Assembly (NCBI GenBank): GCA_938045805.1
Contig: CALIBL010000096.1
Coordinates: 1-64,000 of the forward strand
Direction: 5' to 3'
DNA from: an uncultured Rubripirellula sp.
GTDB lineage: Bacteria; Planctomycetota; Planctomycetia; Pirellulales; Pirellulaceae
DNA length: 64,000 bases
In this document: positions 57,187 through 64,000 of the stretch, piece by piece
Layout: every line of letters starts with the position of its first letter
Numbering within the stretch: position 1 is the first letter of the stretch
The notes under the pieces: generated by a model
Databases searched by the model: none
What the model saw: the letters and a program-made list of their open reading frames with translations, nothing else
What the model was told of the DNA's origin: nothing
Made by a program: the position numbers and the translations under genes

Positions 57187-58746
57187 ATGAGTAACGCAGT
57201 AAATAATGTGGCGGCTCCCAACGCAAAACGCTTGCTTTGGGCCGGCTTCATGGCCATTTTGGCCGCAGGTGTTGGATTCAGTATTCGTGGAGGCATTCTC
57301 GGTCAGTGGGCTGAGCAATACGGCTTCACCATGACCGAGCTCGGTGCTATCACCGGTGGTGGTTTGACCGGTTTCGGTCTGATCATTTTGTTTGGCTCTT
57401 TAATTGCCGATGCGGTTGGCTACGGTAAGCTGATGTGGTTAGCCTTTATTACCCACGTCATTTCAGCTGTGTTGACTTTAGCTGCGGGTGCGGCATTCGA
57501 ATCTGGCGGTAAAGACGCCGCGTTCCAGTGTCTTTACTGGGGGATGTTCCTGTTCGCCATCGGTAACGGTATCTGTGAGGCAGTGGTCAATCCGCTAGTC
57601 GCTACCCTCTTCCCAAAAGAAAAGACTCACTATCTGAATATTCTCCACGCTGGGTGGCCCGGCGGATTGATCGTTGGTGGCCTCGCTGCTTACGTCATGA
57701 ATCCGGACGGCCAAGAGCCCGTTTCTTGGCAGGTTCAAATTTCTCTCTTTATGATTCCGGTCATTCTCTATGGCGTCATGATTTTTGGTCAGAAGTTTCC
57801 CAAATCGGAAGCCGGTGAAGCAGGGGTTAGTTACGGGCAAATGTTCGCACAACTTGCAGCCCCTTTGATGATCTTCCTTCTTCTGATCCAAGCGATGGTT
57901 GGCTATGTGGAGCTGGGTACTGACTCTTGGATTTCCAAAATCACCGGTTCCATCATGGAATCGCCCCAGAAAGGTCTTCTGCTATTCGTTTACACATCGG
58001 GTTTGATGTTTGCCCTGCGATTTTTCGCTGGTCCTATCGTCCATCGAATTTCGCCGCTTGGACTTCTGTTCGTTAGTGGGATCTTGGGCTTCACCGGCTT
58101 GCAGTTACTGGGTGCTGCGACGAGCGTGGCTCTTTGTGTGATTGCAGCAACCGTTTACGCCTGTGGTAAGACTTTCCTTTGGCCAACGATGTTGGCGGTT
58201 GTGTCTGAGAGATTTCCGCGAGGCGGTGCAATAACGATCGGTGCCGTTGGCGGTGCGGGGATGTTATCCGCCGGATTGCTGGGTGGACCCGGTATTGGTT
58301 TCAAGCAGGATTACCACGCTTCGAATCTACTCAAGCAAGAATCACCAGCAGTCTACGAGCGATATCAGGCTGCCGCTGAGAACCAGTTCCTCGGTTATTC
58401 TGTTATTGGACTCGATGGAGCGAAGGTTGGTGTCTTGGATGATGGAGGCAAAGAGTTGGCTCGAGCTGCAGATCTTGCTAACGACGAGAACACCAAGGCA
58501 CTCGAAGCGTGGTGGGCGGAAGCATCCGAGACAGCCGGAACTGACAAGCCAGCGGTGACCGCTGCCACCTTACATGGTGGTCGTATGGCTCTGAAACTGA
58601 CCTCCTATGTGCCAGCAGTGATGGCTGTCTGCTACTTGCTGTTGATCTTGGGCTTCAAGGCACGCGGAGGATACAAGGCCATCGAGGTTGAAGAGACCGC
58701 AGATGCGCCCGCCGACTCCGAGCAGTCCTCCGACGACCAAGCTTAG
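57187..58746 (+). CDS. MFS transporter (FucP/sugar-permease-like)
   Basis: 519 residues from ATG 57187 (a TTG lies two codons before). Twelve membrane helices: GFMAILAAGVGFSIRGGILGQWAEQYG opens the first half, and LHAGWPGGLIVGGLAAYV resembles the FucP-like 'H-A-x-W-P' stretch. A hydrophilic loop of ~100 residues (~380-470) lies between the last helices. The C-terminal tail is acidic. Such planctomycete transporters are probably sugar permeases; substrate unknown. A strong terminator follows. Confidence 0.85.
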   Translation: MSNAVNNVAAPNAKRLLWAGFMAILAAGVGFSIRGGILGQWAEQYGFTMTELGAITGGGLTGFGLIILFGSLIADAVGYGKLMWLAFITHVISAVLTLAAGAAFESGGKDAAFQCLYWGMFLFAIGNGICEAVVNPLVATLFPKEKTHYLNILHAGWPGGLIVGGLAAYVMNPDGQEPVSWQVQISLFMIPVILYGVMIFGQKFPKSEAGEAGVSYGQMFAQLAAPLMIFLLLIQAMVGYVELGTDSWISKITGSIMESPQKGLLLFVYTSGLMFALRFFAGPIVHRISPLGLLFVSGILGFTGLQLLGAATSVALCVIAATVYACGKTFLWPTMLAVVSERFPRGGAITIGAVGGAGMLSAGLLGGPGIGFKQDYHASNLLKQESPAVYERYQAAAENQFLGYSVIGLDGAKVGVLDDGGKELARAADLANDENTKALEAWWAEASETAGTDKPAVTAATLHGGRMALKLTSYVPAVMAVCYLLLILGFKARGGYKAIEVEETADAPADSEQSSDDQA

Positions 58747-58821
58747 CCACCGGTGAGCCGCCTAGCGGTATCGCTGTTCAAGGGTTCTCGGCCGAGCGTT
58801 GGTTCGTGCTAAACTTCATGG

Positions 58822-58861
58822 AAAGCGGAGCAATTCGATTGGTAATTGCTCCGCTTTTTTT
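58822..58861 (+). terminator. Strong intrinsic terminator after MFS transporter
   Basis: AGCGGAGCAATT and AATTGCTCCGCT form a perfect 12-base-pair stem with an eight-base loop, followed by a run of T. It lies about 75 bases after the transporter stop and ends transcription before aspS. Confidence 0.95.
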
Positions 58862-58945
58862 ATCGCTTTAACGCAATCGCATAAAACTTCTTCATCCTCG
58901 GTACGCACCTTACGAAACGGTGTGGTACGAGTATGATGATCGTTT

Positions 58946-60763
58946 TTGACGACCCTTCTTCCACAACCCCATCAAACTGCCGTGCTACGCACCCACACCT
59001 GCGGACAACTCCGCAAGACCGACGTTGGAACCGAAGTGACTCTCTGCGGATGGGTCGATAGTAAGCGAGATCACGGCGGTGCTGTCTTTATCGATTTGCG
59101 AGATCGTTATGGATTGACTCAGGTTGTGATCGGACCACCCGAATCCAGTGCCGAGCAGATTGATGAGGCAGGACGGGTGCCAGCGGAGAGTGTGATTTTG
59201 ATTCGGGGGATCGTTACCGATCGTCTAGAAGGAAAGATCAACGAAAAATTGGCGACCGGTGAAATCGAGGTGCGCACTGTTTACTTCGAAGTACTCAATC
59301 TCTGCCAAACCCCGCCTTTCACTCCAGGGCAGAGTGATCTGCCGGGAGAAGATCTACGACTGAAGTATCGATTCCTGGATCTCCGTCGAAAGGAGATGCA
59401 ACGATCGTTGGTGCTTCGCAGTCAGATCGTTAAGTCGATGCGAGACTACTTTGAGACTCATGACTTCATCGATGTTGAGACACCGATTCTTGGTCGCAGC
59501 ACGCCAGAGGGAGCCCGTGATTATCTCGTTCCGAGCCGAGTGCATCCGGCCAACTTTTACGCGTTGCCTCAGTCGCCGCAGCTTTACAAACAAATTTTGA
59601 TGGTTGCCGGTTTTGACCGTTATGTGCAGGTCGCAAAGTGTTTTCGCGATGAGGACCTTCGCGCGGACCGTCAGCCTGAATTCACACAACTCGACCTTGA
59701 GATGTCCTTTGTTGATTCTGATGACATTATCGATCTGATCGATGGACTTGTTGCCAAGGTTGCGAAGGAAGTGCTCGGCAAAGAGGTGAAGACTCCACTG
59801 CCTCGTATGACCTACGAGGAGGCGATGCGACGCTTTGGATCCGATGCACCCGATCTTCGTTTTGGCATGGAAATTATCGACATCACCGAGGTTGCTAAGA
59901 AGACGGAGTTTCGCGTCTTCCGAGGGACCGCCGATTCTGGCGGCTTTGTACGTGGTATCAACGTCGAGCAGGCTGCACCACAGTACTCAAGGCGTCAGAT
60001 TGATGAGCTGACCGAGTACGTTAAGAGTGATTTTGGTGCGAAGGGTCTTGCTTGGTTTCGAGTCGAAGAGGATGGTTCTCTGTGGAGTCCGATTAGTAAG
60101 AACTTGGATGAGGCACACCTTGCGGAAATCAAATCAGCACTTGATGGTAAACCTGGCGATTTGCTGATGTTCTTAGCTGATAGCTGGGAGGTCACCTGTA
60201 AAGGTCTCTCAGGGCTTCGTAAACGTCTTGCCGGTGAGCTTGGGCTCATTGACCCGAATGAACTCAACTGTAGTTGGGTAACCGAGTTTCCGATGTTCGA
60301 GTGGGATGCGGAAGGTCAGCGTTGGAATGCAATGCACCACCCCTTCACTGCTCCGCTCGCTAGCGACTTGGGTGCCTTGACGGAAAGTCCAGAAACGTGC
60401 CGGGCACAAGCGTATGACCTCGTTATCAACGGTAGCGAGGCTGGTGGTGGAACCATTCGAATCCATGATCCCAAGACACAGTCACAAGTGTTTGATCTTT
60501 TGGGAATTGACGAGGAGACGGCTGAGGATCGATTCGGTTTCTTGCTCAATGCTCTCAAGTACGGTGCTCCTCCACACGGTGGGATTGCACTCGGTGTCGA
60601 TCGCTGGGTGATGTTACTCGCTGGCTTGGACAATATCCGTGAAGTGATCGCTTTTCCGAAAACGCAGAAGGCGGCGGACTTGATGACGGAGGCACCCGGG
60701 CAGGTTGATCATGAGCAGCTTCGCGAATTGCACCTTCGTACCGCCAAGGTGCAAAAAAGCTAA
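58946..60763 (+). CDS. aspS: Aspartyl-tRNA synthetase
   Basis: 605 residues. Charges tRNA-Asp (class II). N-terminal OB-fold anticodon domain (VTLCGWVDSKRDHGGAVFIDLRDR), motif 2 (FRDEDLRADRQPEFTQLD), the bacterial GAD insertion domain (~290-410) and motif 3 (GIALGVDRWVMLLAG). TTG 58946 is the given start; GTG 58982 (VLRTHT) is a possible alternative and neither has a clear ribosome-binding site. Transcribed from its own promoter after the strong terminator. Confidence 0.96.
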   Translation: MTTLLPQPHQTAVLRTHTCGQLRKTDVGTEVTLCGWVDSKRDHGGAVFIDLRDRYGLTQVVIGPPESSAEQIDEAGRVPAESVILIRGIVTDRLEGKINEKLATGEIEVRTVYFEVLNLCQTPPFTPGQSDLPGEDLRLKYRFLDLRRKEMQRSLVLRSQIVKSMRDYFETHDFIDVETPILGRSTPEGARDYLVPSRVHPANFYALPQSPQLYKQILMVAGFDRYVQVAKCFRDEDLRADRQPEFTQLDLEMSFVDSDDIIDLIDGLVAKVAKEVLGKEVKTPLPRMTYEEAMRRFGSDAPDLRFGMEIIDITEVAKKTEFRVFRGTADSGGFVRGINVEQAAPQYSRRQIDELTEYVKSDFGAKGLAWFRVEEDGSLWSPISKNLDEAHLAEIKSALDGKPGDLLMFLADSWEVTCKGLSGLRKRLAGELGLIDPNELNCSWVTEFPMFEWDAEGQRWNAMHHPFTAPLASDLGALTESPETCRAQAYDLVINGSEAGGGTIRIHDPKTQSQVFDLLGIDEETAEDRFGFLLNALKYGAPPHGGIALGVDRWVMLLAGLDNIREVIAFPKTQKAADLMTEAPGQVDHEQLRELHLRTAKVQKS

Positions 60764-60872
60764 ATGCTTTTGCTAGATTCCACTATCGAAGACTTGGATC
60801 ATTTCCGGTCCGACTCGTTATAGGTCTTCGATCACCAACCGTGGGTGTTGCAGTACTTCATGCTTACGGAGG

Positions 60873-62087
60873 TCATGCCTGCAATGATGCGGCGGCTTTT
60901 TTAATCCGGTGTCTCTCCGAGAGTACGAAAATGACTCCGGATGCAAAGCAGGTGATACCAATACAGGCGAATAGAACCGGATAGTCATACAATTCACCAA
61001 TCCATCCGAGGATTGGGGCACCGAGGATCGTCCCCAGATCCAGCATCATCAATGCTAGAGCCGAACCCGTTCCCCGCACCATGGTCGGGAAGCTAGCCAG
61101 AGTAATCGATGTCATCGTATGAAACATCAAGCTATGCCCAATACCAGTTAGACCAGCGGGTATGACGATCCACCAAGTGTGCTCGGCGGTTACCCAAGAA
61201 AAACCAAGCATTCCGATCGACATGAACGCGATACCCGCGATCAGCACTTTATGAGGACCCACGCGATCGGGGAGTCGACGGAAGCAAAGGCGTACGAGGA
61301 TCGCTAGGCCGGCATAAAAGAGAAAGAAGAGGCCAATGACCGAATGCTCGCGAAACGCCAGTGATGCATGATCAATGAAACTTGCCACAAAAATAAACGG
61401 GCCCGCCATGCAAACCCCGAAAGCAAAGTCGACTGCGAGGATCGCACCCGGCCAGTGCTTTTTGACGATGTGGAAAAAGGCACCGATTCGAAGCGAAGTA
61501 CTTGAGCAATGATGCTTTGGGGGGCGCGCGAGCAGGAGTCCCAAAATTGAAATGAGGTTCGCACCTGCCGCAATCCAAAAGATCGCCATGAAGTTCTCTC
61601 GCGTTCGTTCCGCAAGAAAAAGGTCACCCAGTACGGGACCCATCAGCATGCCGAGGAAGCCACCGATGCCCAAGATGCCGATCGCCTCAGTGCGTCGATC
61701 TTCGGGAGCAATTTGAGAGATGTAGGTGAGTCCACTCGCAAACACGATCGCTCCGGCGAGCAGTAATCCTGATCGAGCAAGGTAGATAAGCGGACCCACC
61801 TCCGTGATCAATAGATTGCTAAGGCTTGCGACAATGAAGAGCATGTAACCCACGATCCACATCGTGCGAGAACCCCACCGGTTAATCCACTGCGCCATCC
61901 ACGGTCGCAGAATCAAACCCGCCGTCGCGCTGCCGCCCATTACCAGTCCGACCTGCCTCAGGTCTCCTCCCAGAAACTCGATCCAGCGAGCATAGTGAGC
62001 CATGAGCGTGTTCGCACCGACAAAGCAGGTTTGGCTGGCAAAGGCGATGAGGAAATTGCGATCGTAAAGGCGTTTGGGAGAATCCAA
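60873..62087 (-). CDS. MFS transporter, unknown substrate
   Basis: 404 residues, about twelve membrane helices, TTG start (no ATG upstream in frame). AGLILRPWMAQWINRWGSRT matches the conserved loop 2-3 pattern of MFS permeases (usually GxLaDrxGrR). No specific subfamily signature recognised; could be an efflux or nutrient carrier. Converges on aspS and lies about 100 bases downstream of the nfo gene on the same strand. Confidence 0.85.
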   Translation of the reverse strand: MDSPKRLYDRNFLIAFASQTCFVGANTLMAHYARWIEFLGGDLRQVGLVMGGSATAGLILRPWMAQWINRWGSRTMWIVGYMLFIVASLSNLLITEVGPLIYLARSGLLLAGAIVFASGLTYISQIAPEDRRTEAIGILGIGGFLGMLMGPVLGDLFLAERTRENFMAIFWIAAGANLISILGLLLARPPKHHCSSTSLRIGAFFHIVKKHWPGAILAVDFAFGVCMAGPFIFVASFIDHASLAFREHSVIGLFFLFYAGLAILVRLCFRRLPDRVGPHKVLIAGIAFMSIGMLGFSWVTAEHTWWIVIPAGLTGIGHSLMFHTMTSITLASFPTMVRGTGSALALMMLDLGTILGAPILGWIGELYDYPVLFACIGITCFASGVIFVLSERHRIKKAAASLQA

Positions 62088-62187
62088 AATGTTTTGCCGA
62101 AGGTCTGCGGTGGGAAAGGATCTGTGTGAGGCGGATTAGACGTCGAGGTTAAGTTTCCCGCAATCAAGTGCGATCGCGTCGTAGCAC

Positions 62188-63141
62188 TCACAGGCTACGA
62201 AGAACTTGCAGGTTGATTGCATCCCAGTCTCGTCCGGTTTCCTCATCAACCCCTTTTTCTGTTTCAAGGTACCCGGGGAGTTGTCCGAGAGTTTCGTGCT
62301 CCTTAATCATCCGAAATCCGGCCAGTCCGATTTCTCCAAGTCCGATATGTTCGTGGCGGTCCACGCGGCTTCCCAAGGGTTTCTTGCTGTCATTGAGGTG
62401 GAGAGCTTTGATGGCGTTACATGGTAGGACGTCATCAATGACGGAAGTCATCTCCTTGAATCCGTTAGGGGTATTCAGTTCATAGCCAGCAGCGAAGGCA
62501 TGGCAGGTATCCATGCAGATTCCTACTCGTTCCGAATCTCCGATGCCGTCAAGCATCTGGCCCAGTTCTTCGAAGCGATGCCCAAGGCAGGTGCCTTGCC
62601 CCGCGGTGTTTTCCAGTAAGACTCGACAGCTTATGTGCTGTGTACGCTCTAACACCTGCTTCATGCCGTCAATGATTCGAGCAATCCCTTCCGATTCACT
62701 GCTCTCGGTGTATGCTCCGGGGTGCAAGACCAGACCTTGGATACCTAGACGATTGCAGCGATCTAATTCTGCGATCAATGCATGAATGGATTTATCGAAG
62801 AGATCCTCCTTGGGGGATGCCAAGTTGATCAGGTACGAGGCATGGGCGATCGGATGGCTGAGGTTTGATTGGTTGAGTGCAGAAATCCATCGATCAATTT
62901 CTTTTTGCGGAAGCGACTTCGTTTGCCAGTCGATCATGGAAGATTCATTTGATTCTGCAGGTTCCAAAGCCGTCGGTAAATCGCTCACTGAGCAGGACCC
63001 CGGCTTGGCTCCCTGAAATGCAGGCCATTGCCGCGGTGGATTGGTCACAAAGACCTGAATGCACTCACAATTAAGCTCCTCCGCACGCTCGACCGCTCTG
63101 AATAACCCACCTTGGCATGAGACGTGAGAACCGAGGAGCAT
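62188..63141 (-). CDS. nfo: Endonuclease IV (AP endonuclease)
   Basis: 317 residues. It cleaves abasic sites in DNA base-excision repair. Zinc-ligand motifs present: HASYLIN, LHPGAYT, LENTAGQG, CMDTCHAFAAGY, LHLNDSKKP with DRHEHIGLGEIG, and LETEKG. Length exceeds the usual ~280 residues because of an insertion at ~45-75. The N terminus LLGSHVSCQGG is the family's standard start; ATG 63141. Confidence 0.95.
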   Translation of the reverse strand: MLLGSHVSCQGGLFRAVERAEELNCECIQVFVTNPPRQWPAFQGAKPGSCSVSDLPTALEPAESNESSMIDWQTKSLPQKEIDRWISALNQSNLSHPIAHASYLINLASPKEDLFDKSIHALIAELDRCNRLGIQGLVLHPGAYTESSESEGIARIIDGMKQVLERTQHISCRVLLENTAGQGTCLGHRFEELGQMLDGIGDSERVGICMDTCHAFAAGYELNTPNGFKEMTSVIDDVLPCNAIKALHLNDSKKPLGSRVDRHEHIGLGEIGLAGFRMIKEHETLGQLPGYLETEKGVDEETGRDWDAINLQVLRSL

Positions 63142-63653
63142 GATGTGGATACCTCTAGAAGGGTCTTTTATTTGGAAAGCAATCGATGAGAGGCCGATGC
63201 GAGGTCTTGGTCAATTGCGTTGCACCGTCGTCTTGAATTTGCTGAATTCGAACAAGTCTATCGACGCGGTTTGAAACCGCCTAGCACGAGTAGCCTTTTG
63301 AATCGATCGTGACGGTTGCGATGAACGGTTCACCTGAACCGTTACGGTCGTGACAGCTAAGGCAGGTTGTGATGGAAAGTGGAAATGGGTTGAACAGGCG
63401 GATCCCGTGGACTATTTCAATTGCAGAGTGCTTACCGCATGGATCCTCAATTATTTCATCACTCAATCTTCGTTTTTGATTTGCGTGGTGATTAGCGTGC
63501 ACTAGTCGATGCACTTTCGTTAGGAAATCACTTGCGTTTCCGTTGCATCACGCGATTGAAAATCACTCTTGCTCAACTCCTCCATCATTCATTGAGCAGG
63601 AAATCAATTTCGGCGACAGATTTATTTACCGTACGAAGAGAAGGTTACCTTCC
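63142..63653. other. Intergenic region with palindrome and short CXXCH-encoding frame
   Basis: About 510 bases between divergent nfo and the exported protein gene. A near-perfect palindrome, AACGGTTCA-CC-TGAACCGTT, lies at 63324-63343 and may be a regulator site or RNA stem. A minus-strand frame, 63281-63514 (77 codons), contains CLSCHDRNGSG (heme-binding-type CXXCH) but overlaps the palindrome and lacks a signal peptide; not accepted as a gene. Also GTGCA...TGCAC near 63500. Confidence 0.45.
63324..63343. promoter_or_regulatory. 20-bp palindrome, possible operator
   Basis: Nine-base arms AACGGTTCA and TGAACCGTT flank CC. It lies about 310 bases before the exported-protein start and 180 bases upstream of nfo. 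A dimeric regulator could bind it; no regulator is adjacent. Function is not established. Confidence 0.4.
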
Positions 63654-64000
63654 ATGCACCGTTCTTTTACTCGGCGACTTACCGGAACAGGCATTGCCAT
63701 TTGCCTGTTGATTGCACTCGCTCCCAGCCTCCACGCGGGGATATCGATTCAAGCGAACTACTTAGATTCCGCCGGCGAGGGTTTTTATGATGCAACTCTC
63801 GGAACCCAACGGCAGACCGCTTTTGAATTCGCTCTCGATATTTGGGGTAACGCTCTCGGGGCAAGCTACTCCGGTCAAACCATTGTCATTGATGCTGAGT
63901 TCAATGATTTAGGTGGTACTGGCTCGTCGGCTACCCTCGGTCAGGCGGGGGCGTCCGGTTATTACAACCTGAACACATCCACCCCGCTGATTCATGCCAG
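63654..64000 (+). CDS. Exported protein of unknown function, 3' end outside window
   Basis: 115 residues visible, frame open to the window end. ATG 63654 with GAGAAGG about ten bases upstream. A basic start (MHRSFTRRLTG) and hydrophobic core (IAICLLIALAPSLHA) form a clear signal peptide. The mature N terminus has ATLGTQRQTAFEFALDIWGNAL, resembling PEP-CTERM-type or metalloprotease-like exported proteins, but the C-terminal sorting motif lies beyond the window, so this is not confirmed. Confidence 0.75.
   Translation, partial: MHRSFTRRLTGTGIAICLLIALAPSLHAGISIQANYLDSAGEGFYDATLGTQRQTAFEFALDIWGNALGASYSGQTIVIDAEFNDLGGTGSSATLGQAGASGYYNLNTSTPLIHA

Noticed and set aside
1-64000. Search for CRISPR arrays, insertion sequences, integrases, restriction-modification or toxin-antitoxin genes
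   Set aside because: None recognised; no spaced direct-repeat arrays and no transposase or methyltransferase motifs were seen.

Overview
The window looks like a chromosomal segment of a planctomycete, probably of the Pirellulaceae (Rhodopirellula-like). The basis is family content: paired DUF1501 and cytochrome-c/DUF1549/DUF1553 proteins, a DUF1598 protein, a DUF116-polyprenyl synthase fusion, a signal peptidase I with a large insert, frequent TTG/GTG starts and moderate GC. No transposase, integrase, phage gene, CRISPR array or rRNA was seen. One tRNA, tRNA-Ser(UGA), is present.

Layout. 1-984: 3' part of a SpoIIE/PP2C-type phosphatase. 998-10009 (minus): two DUF1501 and two large cytochrome-c/DUF1549/DUF1553 genes in mirror order, probably one operon. 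10254-15896 (minus): a TPR protein, then a compact set that I read as an isoprenoid locus: a squalene-hopene-cyclase-like class II terpene cyclase, a DUF116-polyprenyl diphosphate synthase fusion and a chorismate-lyase-like protein. 16164-21296: a TIM-barrel isomerase, a DUF481 outer-membrane protein, DUF2141, DUF4259 and DUF1598 proteins. 21713-30441: an FHA-GAF-sigma54 activator, a small protein, an AsmA-like protein, a GT-C-like membrane protein and a GT2 glycosyltransferase. 30831-33115 (plus): DUF485 and a sodium:solute symporter, coupled. 33363-38605 (plus): an SbcD/YhaO-like phosphoesterase that has lost metal ligands, coupled to a YhaN-like SMC-type ATPase. 38691-44145: a DUF4332 protein, DprA, signal peptidase I and LptB. 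44508-44592: tRNA-Ser.

44715-55016 (minus) is a housekeeping run: purA, uppS, cdsA, phoH, a PgpH-type HD phosphohydrolase, ybeY, a CorC-like protein and gltA (with a terminator). It joins purine, undecaprenyl and phospholipid synthesis to the conserved phoH-HD-ybeY-corC RNA-maturation cluster. 55227-63141: a GDSL-like hydrolase, an exported glutathione peroxidase, an MFS transporter (with a strong terminator), aspS, a second MFS transporter and endonuclease IV. The window ends inside an exported protein gene.

The best candidate for an undescribed system is the terpene-cyclase / DUF116-prenyl-synthase / chorismate-lyase-like set at 11154-15896. It could make an aromatic-linked or otherwise unusual polyprenoid. 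The second is the degenerate phosphoesterase plus membrane-spanning SMC-type ATPase at 33363-38605.
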